Assembly: GCF_001601575.1 (NCBI RefSeq)
Contig: NZ_LOHZ01000042.1
Coordinates: forward strand, 94,812-158,811
Direction: 5' to 3'
DNA from: Thermovenabulum gondwanense
GTDB lineage: Bacteria; Bacillota; Thermosediminibacteria; Thermosediminibacterales; Thermosediminibacteraceae
Length of the DNA stretch: 64,000 nucleotides
Position numbers and translations under genes: made by a program. Below are positions 1 through 7,618 of the stretch, one piece after another. Each line of letters starts with the position of its first letter. Position 1 is the stretch's first letter. The notes beneath the pieces are model-generated. The model made no database searches. It saw only the letters and a program-made list of their open reading frames with translations, and was not told where the DNA came from.

Positions 1-1125
1 TTTTATTTCCTCATTTACATAGCTTATTATATCACCTATGGCAGTAGTTTCGGGTAATTTTATTAAATCCTTTTTTGTTGCCTTCCTTACCGCATTAAGC
101 CCCGCTAATAACCCGGTAACTATGGCTTCTGTATGACCCACAAATGGACCCGCTTTTTCACCGGCACAGAAAAGGTTATCCATACCCATTACCTTCATGA
201 AATCATCCCTGGGAGCCATTGACATATACCTTATAGAATTTCCCTTGCTTGCTGCAAAGGGCCCTTCGTACATTACATTTTCAAACCCTTCTATTTTTCT
301 TAAGTCTTCCAGATTAAAAAATGGAGACATTAATTTAATATGACCGGTATCCAAGAGGATAATATTTTCAGCATATTCATTTATTGCATACTGTTGACAA
401 ACCTTCATTTTCAGCTTTTCCTTATTTATTAATGACTCAGGTAGTTTAATTACCGCCACCCCTTCTTCATCCAGCATTTTTTGCAGTTCACTGCTTAGAG
501 AATCCTTATTAATATCGCAGGAACCGCTCATTGCACCAAATAAATCCGCAGACCTTTTCCCAATTAAATCATTAACACCTGCCTTTTGACTTATGCTGAC
601 TCTTGGGCCGAAAGCTGGACATTTTTGTGCACACATTACACAACCATTGCCATATTTTAAACAATTACCCATCGGTCCCGAGGACCCGGTAGTTTCGATA
701 AATACATCTCCTGATATTTTTTCGCCATCATCCAATATTATACCTTTAATTATATTTTTTTTCATTTCTACTTCTACGGCTCTTTTCATGAACTTTATTT
801 CAACACCTATTTCTCTTAAAAACCTTCTTACTATTGGCTCTATTTTTGTAATATCGTATAAAGTTGCGTGATTATGACCGGGAAAATTTACGTTTACATG
901 TTTTGCAGTTCTATCAATAATCTCAAAAAGCTCTCCGCCGCCCATTTCAATTGCTTCTTCAGCAGCGGTATATCTCCCATTATTTCTCATGATACCTCCG
1001 AAAAGACCGCATCCCAATAACAGATCGGTCTTTTCTATAATTAATACATCTGCTCCGGCCTTTTTTGCAGCAAGAGCAGCTCCGCAACCTGCCCATCCTC
1101 CACCTATTATAACTACCCTTATCAT
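1..1125 (-). CDS. FAD-dependent oxidoreductase, GidA-like fold (3' end outside window)
   Basis: A flavoprotein truncated by the window edge; 375 codons are visible. The N-terminus has a dinucleotide-binding glycine motif (GGGWAG, residues 8-13). Near the C-terminus the stretch LFCAGEKAGPFVGHTEA resembles the FAD-binding end of GidA/TrmFO-type proteins. A Cys cluster C162-x2-C165-x3-C169-P170 looks like half a ferredoxin motif and may bind an iron-sulfur cluster (inference). Its ATG overlaps the stop of the upstream PyrK-like gene (ATGA), so the two are probably translationally coupled subunits of one redox enzyme. The substrate cannot be told from the sequence. Confidence 0.8.
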   Translation of the reverse strand, partial: MIRVVIIGGGWAGCGAALAAKKAGADVLIIEKTDLLLGCGLFGGIMRNNGRYTAAEEAIEMGGGELFEIIDRTAKHVNVNFPGHNHATLYDITKIEPIVRRFLREIGVEIKFMKRAVEVEMKKNIIKGIILDDGEKISGDVFIETTGSSGPMGNCLKYGNGCVMCAQKCPAFGPRVSISQKAGVNDLIGKRSADLFGAMSGSCDINKDSLSSELQKMLDEEGVAVIKLPESLINKEKLKMKVCQQYAINEYAENIILLDTGHIKLMSPFFNLEDLRKIEGFENVMYEGPFAASKGNSIRYMSMAPRDDFMKVMGMDNLFCAGEKAGPFVGHTEAIVTGLLAGLNAVRKATKKDLIKLPETTAIGDIISYVNEEIK

Positions 1126-2066
1126 AACAAACCCTCCTGCAACGCCCTTTCCGCATCTATCTGTGCTTTACAAAAGCGAACCATTTCTCCATCTAAATTT
1201 AATGCACAGCTCCCGCAGACACCTTCTCCACAGCATATTTGAAAATTATTAGATATTGCAAGTTTTACATCCAAACAATTTTTCCTGATTAAATCAAATA
1301 TAAATTTATGTTGAGAATTTGATCCGGCGCTGAAGATTAATTCAAACTTGCCTTTTAAAATTAAATCTCTAAGGCCTTCTTCCTCATAGGGTCTTACCAA
1401 AAAGCCGTATTTTTTTAAAATTTCCTCTGCAATATTAAACATTACAGCCCCTGGATTTAACATAGCAATAATCCTGTTATTTCCTCTATTTAACGCTTTT
1501 GCTACCATCACCAACGAAGCCTGACCTATGCCTCTCCCGATAAGCATGCAGTTTTTCGATATAGATGATTTAATATATTTTAATCCTAAAATCCCGTTAT
1601 AATAAGGCCCTCTCAAGACGATTCTTTCATTTTCATTAAAAAGATTTTTAGTTTTTGGACCTAATACCTGGATTGCAAAAAACATTAGATTGTTTTCTTC
1701 ATCAATATCCATTACACATATCGGGACCTCATAAAAATTCGGAGAATCCTGGGGTTTTATGAAAACAAAGGTTCCAGCCTGACCGAAATCGATTGCCTGT
1801 GTATCCTGCGGTAATTTAATAGTAAGGGTAAACAGGTTTTCGCTGTATATTTTTTTTTCTATTATTTTTGCCTTTATAAAGTTCCTCATATTAGCCTTTT
1901 TTCGACCATTCCACAAAAATTCCTGATAAATGCAAATTTTCGGCCAGCGGCAATCACAATTATTATCACCTCTTAAAATGGGACATACTATGCAATCTCC
2001 TGTTTCAGCTAAATAACACGGACAATAATTCGATGCTGTATCAATACAGCTATAATCCAATTTCAT
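1122..2066 (-). CDS. PyrK-like FAD/NAD-binding electron-transfer protein with Cys-rich N-terminus
   Basis: 314 aa. The body resembles the ferredoxin-reductase-type subunits of dihydroorotate or sulfide dehydrogenase. The C-terminus has the [2Fe-2S] pattern C-x4-C-x2-C-x11-C (within CCGEGVCGSC and the later RFC). The unusual part is the first 45 residues with eight cysteines (7, 15, 17, 25, 28, 37, 39, 45), absent from ordinary PyrK and able in principle to bind extra Fe-S clusters or zinc. Start ATG at 2066 is chosen because GGGAGG lies just upstream; a further in-frame start at 2111 has no such site. It should pass electrons from NAD(P)H to the coupled flavoprotein. Partner and pathway unknown. 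Confidence 0.75.
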   Translation of the reverse strand: MKLDYSCIDTASNYCPCYLAETGDCIVCPILRGDNNCDCRWPKICIYQEFLWNGRKKANMRNFIKAKIIEKKIYSENLFTLTIKLPQDTQAIDFGQAGTFVFIKPQDSPNFYEVPICVMDIDEENNLMFFAIQVLGPKTKNLFNENERIVLRGPYYNGILGLKYIKSSISKNCMLIGRGIGQASLVMVAKALNRGNNRIIAMLNPGAVMFNIAEEILKKYGFLVRPYEEEGLRDLILKGKFELIFSAGSNSQHKFIFDLIRKNCLDVKLAISNNFQICCGEGVCGSCALNLDGEMVRFCKAQIDAERALQEGLL

Positions 2067-2135
2067 TGAAAAGGTCCCTCCCAAGAACAAAAATATTATT
2101 TCTATTACCATATGTTTTATAAAAGATTTTTGTGA

Positions 2136-2169
2136 ATAAAAAATCCCTGTAAGGTATTGCCTTACAGGG
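2136..2169 (-). terminator. Intrinsic terminator ending the P-loop gene unit
   Basis: A perfect 10-bp stem (CCCTGTAAGG and its complement, 2145-2154 and 2160-2169) with a 5-nt loop is followed on the minus strand by an A then a run of six T. The stop codon of the P-loop gene (2162-2164) lies inside the stem. It separates that unit from the flavoprotein pair downstream. Confidence 0.85.
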
Positions 2170-3250
2170 GAATTAACCTGCTGTATTTAAAGCTTTCTAT
2201 AATATTTATTAATTTTTGCGGACCATCTTTTTTAATATTGATTACGGGAACGCTGGTTTTCGCCAGCATGCTCTCTTTTAGTTTTAATTCATCAATGTAA
2301 GCTTCTTTATAGACATTCTCAAGAGGGTTGTATAATGGGTAATATGGATTTATTGTAAAAGCAAGAAGAGAAATTTTATCCAAATATTTACAATATATCC
2401 CATTTAAAACTGCTTTATATATCACTTCCATCGTTTTTTCCGGAGCCCCTGCCAGCAATAATCTTACGGGATTTTTAAAGATAATTGTAGTCCTGAAGCT
2501 CTTTTCAATCAATTTATTTAACAATTCTTCCAGTAAGTAATTTATGCAAAGACCCGGTATATAAATAATATCGTTCTTTTCAATTTTCCCTAATATTTCA
2601 TCCAAATTTTCATAATCTAAAAAGGAATTGAAAGACATTTTAATGAAATCGTTTTCTTTAAAAATGGTTACTCTATCAACGCCTTCTAAAATTTCTGCTA
2701 TTTCATCTTGAACTCTATCGATATCATTAAATATATAGGATATAGCTCTGGCATTATCACTGATTCTCTCAATATCCGTATTCATTGCTGCACCCGTAGC
2801 TATAATTATAGCATCCGTGTTTTCCATCGGTGCGATCCTATTTAAGGCTCCGTCAATTAACATATATTTTATTCCCATATTGTAAAATAATTTTTTTATT
2901 TTCTCAATTTCGCTTCCTTTATTGGGTCCGGCTACAACAAAAAGCCCTTCTTTTCTAACCCTTACCACTTTTACCTTCCCTAAGGGGGTAGGGATTTCGG
3001 TATTATAAATCTCCTCATAAATACCGTTTATTTTCTTTAAAGTTTTATTTGCTGTAGCTAAAATAATACCCTCTTTTAATTTATACCTGGGTTTAAAAAG
3101 ACCCGTAACATTATCAATTTCTTCCCCATCATAGCCTATACTTGTCAATGCAATTTTTTCATTATTTCTATAAAGCTCATCAATTATTGACGATAAAGTA
3201 GTAGTTTTCCCTGTATTTTTTGCTGTTCCAGCAATTCCAAGCGTTATCAA
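2162..3250 (-). CDS. P-loop NTPase of unknown function, possible aminomutase reactivase subunit
   Basis: 362 aa. The N-terminus carries a Walker A motif GTAKNTGKTT (residues 8-17) of the deviant MobB/BioD/MinD type, followed by TSIGYDGEEIDNVTGL. The rest alternates predicted strands and helices with no membrane segment. I do not firmly recognise the family; the start is reminiscent of the KamB-type subunit found beside B12-dependent lysine/ornithine aminomutases, but that is recollection and cannot be tested here. It lies 6 bp downstream of the 77-aa gene and shares a unit with an FCD regulator, and is followed by a redox pair after a terminator. A nucleotide-dependent accessory role is the safest reading. 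Confidence 0.6.
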   Translation of the reverse strand: MITLGIAGTAKNTGKTTTLSSIIDELYRNNEKIALTSIGYDGEEIDNVTGLFKPRYKLKEGIILATANKTLKKINGIYEEIYNTEIPTPLGKVKVVRVRKEGLFVVAGPNKGSEIEKIKKLFYNMGIKYMLIDGALNRIAPMENTDAIIIATGAAMNTDIERISDNARAISYIFNDIDRVQDEIAEILEGVDRVTIFKENDFIKMSFNSFLDYENLDEILGKIEKNDIIYIPGLCINYLLEELLNKLIEKSFRTTIIFKNPVRLLLAGAPEKTMEVIYKAVLNGIYCKYLDKISLLAFTINPYYPLYNPLENVYKEAYIDELKLKESMLAKTSVPVINIKKDGPQKLINIIESFKYSRLIPL

Positions 3251-3256
3251 TCTCTT

Positions 3257-3490
3257 TTATTCCTCCTCGCTTATTAACCATTTATATTGATCACCAGGTT
3301 TATATACATATCCCCTCAAGCGTACACGAACACCCGCTCCCTGAAATTGAATGAAAACCAAATCCACATCTTTGAATCCCAATTCTCTCATTAACGATAA
3401 TGCCGCTTTTCTCCCTTCTTCTTCATTTTCAGCAACAATAAAAGTTTCAAGGTCAACGGCATCCATAACCTTTTCTAACATTTTTGACAT
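3257..3490 (-). CDS. Small conserved-looking protein, unknown function
   Basis: 77 aa, acidic, no Cys and no membrane segment; it begins MSKMLEKVMDAVDLE and ends YKWLISEEE. Start ATG at 3490 is chosen because GGAGG sits 6 nt upstream (AAGGAGGATCTGTATG). The longer reading frame back to 3601 would overlap the regulator gene and lacks a ribosome site. The alternation of short strands and helices suggests one small alpha/beta domain. It lies 6 bp before the P-loop NTPase and probably acts with it. No family recognised. Confidence 0.65.
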   Translation of the reverse strand: MSKMLEKVMDAVDLETFIVAENEEEGRKAALSLMRELGFKDVDLVFIQFQGAGVRVRLRGYVYKPGDQYKWLISEEE

Positions 3491-3548
3491 ACAGATCCTC
3501 CTTCTCATCATAGATGAGTAGTATTTTCTAAAAAAATTAAAAAATATT

Positions 3549-4292
3549 TTATCTTTTGACTTCCTGCCCCGAATACAGTTCATCCCAGTATTTTTCCACA
3601 TCTTTCATTAAGTTTTCTATATGTTCAATCATTGCAGCCTCAGCTGCTTTTTCATCCCTTTTTTCTATTGCCTCATATATTTTATTGTGATCGGAAAGCA
3701 TTTTACCCTTTACTTGTAATCGGATATATTCAAGTATTGGTGAAAGCTGTCCGTATTGTCGTATTAGATCCAGGGCAGCATCCAATACACGGTTTCTTGC
3801 CGCTTGAGCTATTAGCTTATGAAATTTTACATCTTCCTCGGCAATAGAAATTCCTTCTTCCACATGTTTTTTTTGAACTTCTAACACTTCTTTCATTTCC
3901 TTAAGTTCCTTGGAAGTAACATTCTTTGCCGCAAGTTTTGCCATCTGACTCTCTATTGCTTTTCTTGCGACTAAAATGTCCAGAAGCTCCTGTCTTCCCG
4001 TAGCCTTAATCACTTTTTTAAGTTCATTGCTGTACGCGTTAATTTTCTGTTCGCTTTCTAATTCTTTTAGTTTTTGTAATCCAAATGAGGTTAATATCCT
4101 TCCTTTAAAGCCTATTTTTTCTGTATATCCCTCGGTATCTAACTGTCTTAAAATTCGCCCACAGGTGGCTTCGCTCAGGTCAATGCCTTTTAATCTGAGG
4201 TTTTCTCTAACATATCCCGAACCTACTGGTCCCGGATTTTCAGCAATCATTTTTAAAATTGAAAAAATTACCTCCTCTTTTCTATGAACCAT
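3549..4292 (-). CDS. FCD-domain transcriptional regulator with NrpR/RNase R-type winged helix
   Basis: 247 aa. Residues 1 to about 66 (ILKMIAENPGPVGSGYV ... EGYTEKIGFKGR) look like the winged helix known from NrpR and the RNase R N-terminus, not a GntR helix. Residues about 90-235 form an all-helical FCD ligand domain with the usual metal-ligand histidines (FHKLIAQAARNRVL, SDHNKIYEAI, IEHIENL). FCD proteins usually repress genes for organic-acid or amino-acid catabolism and respond to a small acid. It probably regulates the P-loop/small-protein unit directly downstream. AGGAGAGG lies upstream of its ATG. Domain assignment is by eye. Confidence 0.75.
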   Translation of the reverse strand: MVHRKEEVIFSILKMIAENPGPVGSGYVRENLRLKGIDLSEATCGRILRQLDTEGYTEKIGFKGRILTSFGLQKLKELESEQKINAYSNELKKVIKATGRQELLDILVARKAIESQMAKLAAKNVTSKELKEMKEVLEVQKKHVEEGISIAEEDVKFHKLIAQAARNRVLDAALDLIRQYGQLSPILEYIRLQVKGKMLSDHNKIYEAIEKRDEKAAEAAMIEHIENLMKDVEKYWDELYSGQEVKR

Positions 4293-4376
4293 CCTACCTC
4301 TCCTTATATAAAATATACCATAATGGATTTATAATTCTATAATTATATTAAAAAATCCTCTTTTATATCTAAATTT

Positions 4377-5501
4377 TTAAAATCCGGTCAACTCTGTAAG
4401 TAAAAGCTTGAAAACATCAAACATACTTTTTTTTCTTACATCGAAGGCAGCTTTGAGCTTTACATTACACAATGGCTTACCGTCAATAAAAATTTGTAAG
4501 GTTCCTATTTCCTCATCTTTTTTTACGGGCGCAGTTATTTCCTGAGGTACTTCGCTTTTAATTTCAACATTTTCATCATTTCTTATTAGGGCAATTATCT
4601 CTTTTGCCGGAATTAAATCTACTGTGTCGAATATTCCATTTTTTACTCGGATAGTTGTATATACGTTATTATCCTTTAACAATTCCAAAGGATGATAATT
4701 TTTTATTCCATAATTCAATAATTTAATTGTTTCTGCAAAATGATCCTTAGAATTAAGAACCACCGAAATAATGTTAAGATTATTTAATTCAGCAGAAGCC
4801 ACCAAACATTTTCCCGCTTTACCGGTGTACCCGGTTTTTACACCATTTACATAATCTAAAATTCTTAACAGCCTGTTGGTATTATTAATCTTTTTTTTAA
4901 AATCCCCATCAACTATTTCTATTTCTTTAGTAGCAACTATTTCACAAAATACGGGATTTTCAAGGGCATATTTAGTAATTAATGCCAGATCTTTTGCTGT
5001 GGTATAGTGTTCCGGGTTATCAAGGCCATGCGGGTTTGCAAAGTGAGTATTTTTTGCCCCTATTTCATAAGCTTTTATATTCATCATATTGACAAAATTT
5101 TCTACATTCCCTCCTATATGTTCTGCAATAGCAATTGCCGCATCATTTCCGGAACATAATAATAGTCCGTAAAGCAAATTTTTTAAAGTAATCTGTTGAC
5201 CCTCTTTAATGTTAAATTTTGAACCGCTAATTCTTGTAGCCCTTTTGCTGACAAATACTTTATCGTTTAAATCTCCTTTTTCTAAAGCAACTATTGCGGT
5301 CATTATCTTCGTAGTACTCGCCATGGGAAGTTTCATATCCTCATTTTTACTAATAAGTATTCTTCCGGAAGTTCTATCCATTAACACAAATGCTTTCGCA
5401 TTGATGTACGGCTTTTCTATTTGGGCAAGACAAATATTTTGAAAACAAAAAATCACCCACAAAATAAAAAAAGTGGAAAAATATTTTTTATATCTATTCA
5501 T
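4377..5501 (-). CDS. dacF: D-alanyl-D-alanine carboxypeptidase (penicillin-binding protein 5/6 type)
   Basis: 374 aa, exported by a signal peptide (residues 1 to about 26, ending CLAQ). All three active-site motifs of the family are present: S62-T-T-K65, S117-G-N119 and K222-T-G224. It trims the terminal D-Ala of peptidoglycan stem peptides; in spore formers DacF-type enzymes act on spore cortex cross-linking. A beta-rich C-terminal domain follows (about 280-374). Start ATG at 5501 is preferred over the in-frame ATG at 5516 because GGAGGG lies 6 nt upstream of it. That ribosome site is buried in a perfect 16-bp inverted repeat. Confidence 0.9.
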   Translation of the reverse strand: MNRYKKYFSTFFILWVIFCFQNICLAQIEKPYINAKAFVLMDRTSGRILISKNEDMKLPMASTTKIMTAIVALEKGDLNDKVFVSKRATRISGSKFNIKEGQQITLKNLLYGLLLCSGNDAAIAIAEHIGGNVENFVNMMNIKAYEIGAKNTHFANPHGLDNPEHYTTAKDLALITKYALENPVFCEIVATKEIEIVDGDFKKKINNTNRLLRILDYVNGVKTGYTGKAGKCLVASAELNNLNIISVVLNSKDHFAETIKLLNYGIKNYHPLELLKDNNVYTTIRVKNGIFDTVDLIPAKEIIALIRNDENVEIKSEVPQEITAPVKKDEEIGTLQIFIDGKPLCNVKLKAAFDVRKKSMFDVFKLLLTELTGF

Positions 5502-5504
5502 CAA

Positions 5505-5572
5505 AAATCCCTCCATATTTCTATTCTGAGTAAGTGAAAGTTAAAAAATTCTGCTAAAATATGGAGGGATTT
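5505..5572 (-). promoter_or_regulatory. Perfect 16-bp inverted repeat enclosing the dacF ribosome binding site
   Basis: Arms 5505-5520 and 5557-5572 are exact reverse complements (AAATCCCTCCATATTT) with a 36-nt loop. On the minus strand the second arm contains GGAGGG, the dacF Shine-Dalgarno site, and is followed by TTTTTG and the start codon. The first arm begins 8 nt after the stop of the MazG-like gene. It could act as a terminator/attenuator between the genes or as a translational block on dacF. Confidence 0.7.
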
Positions 5573-5580
5573 AACATTCA

Positions 5581-5985
5581 CTATTTTTCTTCGTAAATTA
5601 TATGACAGCCAAACTCTTTTGCAATTTTTTCAGCTTCTTTAATATCTTCTTCACATCCCAGTGACCATCCGCCCTTTAGTTCCCCATCCACATATATTTC
5701 GACCCTATCCCTTTTGAAGATCATCGTTCTACCCTGTCTCTTTCTCATCTGAGCTATTTGTCTATTTACCGCTTCTTCAGGGTCAATCTCCATTACTCTT
5801 AGAGCAATAAACAAGCAGGACAAAGCATCTTCCAGCTCTCTTTTTGCTTTAGACGTCTCCCCCCTCATTAAAGCTTTAAGAGATTCGGCCACCTCTTCAT
5901 TAAGGTGACTTATGGCTTCTTTTGGATCCTGTGTTTCATATTTTCGATTTTCCCAGATAAGTTCCATAGCTTTTTTCAATTCCAC
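5581..5985 (-). CDS. MazG-like nucleotide pyrophosphohydrolase domain protein
   Basis: 134 aa if started at the GTG at 5985, preceded by AAGGGTGG with 5-nt spacing. The frame is open to 6078 but would then overlap gerW and a terminator. The helical core has the metal-binding pattern of all-alpha NTP pyrophosphatases: E30-E31-x2-E34 (NEEVAESLKAL) and E50-x2-D53 (ELEDAL). The last 40 residues form a small appended strand-helix segment (VEIYVDGELKGG). Such enzymes hydrolyse nucleoside triphosphates to monophosphates, often clearing damaged nucleotides. The real substrate is unknown. Confidence 0.7.
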   Translation of the reverse strand: MELKKAMELIWENRKYETQDPKEAISHLNEEVAESLKALMRGETSKAKRELEDALSCLFIALRVMEIDPEEAVNRQIAQMRKRQGRTMIFKRDRVEIYVDGELKGGWSLGCEEDIKEAEKIAKEFGCHIIYEEK

Positions 5986-6045
5986 TTCTACCACCCTTTT
6001 AATAAATAATAAATTGTAATATTTATCCTTTGTTAATATTATCAA

Positions 6046-6072
6046 ATAAAAAAAGCCCGGTCTATAAGGGCT
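6046..6072 (-). terminator. Intrinsic terminator overlapping the end of gerW
   Basis: Stem AGCCC/GGGCT (6068-6072 with 6054-6058) and a 9-nt loop, followed on the minus strand by seven T. The gerW stop codon (6062-6064) lies in the loop. The short stem suggests partial termination before the MazG-like gene. Confidence 0.65.
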
Positions 6073-6478
6073 GAACACTCTTTTCCTCTGATTTTTTAAA
6101 AATAGTCTTTATCTGCTCTAAAATTTGAGGAGAAACATCTAAAATTCTCTCCCACATAGCATTTTGGTAAACCGGAAGAAGTTTTACCTGTCCTCCCCCT
6201 ACTATTAAAAAAGCTATTGGTTGAAGGCTTATCCCTGCACCTGTTCCTCCTCCAAAAGGTAATGCTTTTTCCTCTTTTTTTTCTTTATCCTGGACATTCT
6301 TTTGTGATGAAAATTCACTGCCTCCCGCAGCAAAACCAAAGGTAACCTTGGAAACAGGAATAATAACGTTCCCATCCATACTTTCCACCGGATCTCCTAC
6401 GATTGTATTGACATCTATCATTTCCTTTAAACTTGCCATTACAGTTTTCATCAAGCTCTCAATAGGATGTGTATCCAT
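6062..6478 (-). CDS. gerW: GerW family sporulation protein (YtfJ)
   Basis: 138 aa, matching the usual length of the YtfJ family. It contains the conserved IVGDPVES, VIIPVSKVTFGFAAGGSEF and FGGGTGAGISLQPIAFLI stretches. In Bacillus this spore protein is needed for SleB-dependent germination. It follows the DUF2953 gene with a 20-bp overlap, the same order as ytfI-ytfJ in Bacillus, which supports both calls. The start at 6478 has GAGGGG upstream. Its presence indicates an endospore-forming organism. Confidence 0.9.
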   Translation of the reverse strand: MDTHPIESLMKTVMASLKEMIDVNTIVGDPVESMDGNVIIPVSKVTFGFAAGGSEFSSQKNVQDKEKKEEKALPFGGGTGAGISLQPIAFLIVGGGQVKLLPVYQNAMWERILDVSPQILEQIKTIFKKSEEKSVQPL

Positions 6479-7091
6479 ATTGCTTCGCCCCTCTTTTTTT
6501 TCTAAAAATTTTTATCAAATAATAACATACTGCAGTAATAATAATATTACCTAACTTTATGGATATTATACTTTCAAAAATTACCTTTAATTGATTATTC
6601 AGGAAATCAGGTTCAATAAAAACAGATGAGCTTTTTTTATCAAGGTCAAGAAATATATCAAAAAAAGAATATAATATAAATAAAATAGACCAAGCGATAC
6701 CTATAATAACTGCAAGAAAGGCCGGATCATTATATCCTATCCTGCAGTAAAAATTTAATTTTTTTATTTTTATGTACCGGGATAAATTATTAACAAAATC
6801 AAATATTTCCTTTATACCAATTTGTGAAATTCTCCTGTTTTTCATTACCTTAGATTTTGTTTTTCTCTTCGAAGCAAATACGGTAAATTCTAAAAAAGGA
6901 AAAAAAATCCTCGTTTGTATTTTATTTAAAACAGGATCATAATTTATAGTAATTCCCAAAAAATTTAATAAAACAATAAACCCTGAATTATTGTAATGAA
7001 AATAAATACGAACAGTTAAGGGGAAAATAAAAAAAAACCCCATCAAAAATACTAAAACAATCAGTATAGTATAAAACATTTTTAATGCCAC
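6459..7091 (-). CDS. DUF2953 membrane protein (YtfI-like)
   Basis: 210 aa beginning at a GTG (7091) with AAGGGG 7 nt upstream. One clear hydrophobic helix at the N-terminus (about residues 5-27) and further hydrophobic stretches near 128-150 and 170-190 suggest membrane attachment; the middle is basic and beta-rich. Bacillus YtfI has the same arrangement and neighbour. The function of DUF2953 is not established; location next to gerW suggests a sporulation role (inference). Confidence 0.75.
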   Translation of the reverse strand: MALKMFYTILIVLVFLMGFFFIFPLTVRIYFHYNNSGFIVLLNFLGITINYDPVLNKIQTRIFFPFLEFTVFASKRKTKSKVMKNRRISQIGIKEIFDFVNNLSRYIKIKKLNFYCRIGYNDPAFLAVIIGIAWSILFILYSFFDIFLDLDKKSSSVFIEPDFLNNQLKVIFESIISIKLGNIIITAVCYYLIKIFRKKRGAKQYGYTSY

Positions 7092-7102
7092 TCGAAATCC
7101 CC

Positions 7103-7618
7103 TTAATTAGTTTCTGCATTTTTCCTGTTTTCATATTCATCTTTTAATTTTTCTATTGATTCCAATCCAAAATATTCAAGGCAATAATCAGTAATACCGT
7201 AAAGTATGGGCTTACCCGGTGCATCCAATCTATCAACTTCTTTTATCAATCCCTTTTCAATGAGGCTGTTTAGGGTCTTCTCTACATTTACTCCTCTTAT
7301 CATTTCAATTTCTGTTTTTGTAATAGGCTGCTTAAACATTATTATTGCAAGGGTTTCTAAAGCTGCTCTTTTTAACTTCACTTTTGTTTTTTGTTTAAAT
7401 AATTTTTCAAGATATGGAAATACTTCAGGTTTAGTGGTAAGACGTATTTTTTCACCTATTATAGATAGAAATATGCCCCTGCTTATTTTTTCGTATTCCA
7501 TTTTTAAATTTTCTATAGTATTAATTATTTCCTCTTGACTTATTCCCAGAGCATTTGAAATTTCCTTGATAGAAACAGGCTCTCCTGAAGAAAAGGCAAT
7601 AGCTTCTATCACTGCCAT
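7103..7618 (-). CDS. scpB: Segregation and condensation protein B
   Basis: 171 aa with two winged-helix domains: VIEAIAFSSGEPVSIKEI starts the first and AALETLAIIMFKQPITKTEIE the second. ScpB dimerises and binds ScpA in the SMC-ScpAB condensin that compacts and segregates chromosomes. Start ATG at 7618 is chosen: GGAGA lies 7 nt upstream and the ATG overlaps the scpA stop by one base (TAATG), so the pair is coupled. The frame opens 18 nt earlier without a ribosome site. Confidence 0.92.
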   Translation of the reverse strand: MAVIEAIAFSSGEPVSIKEISNALGISQEEIINTIENLKMEYEKISRGIFLSIIGEKIRLTTKPEVFPYLEKLFKQKTKVKLKRAALETLAIIMFKQPITKTEIEMIRGVNVEKTLNSLIEKGLIKEVDRLDAPGKPILYGITDYCLEYFGLESIEKLKDEYENRKNAETN

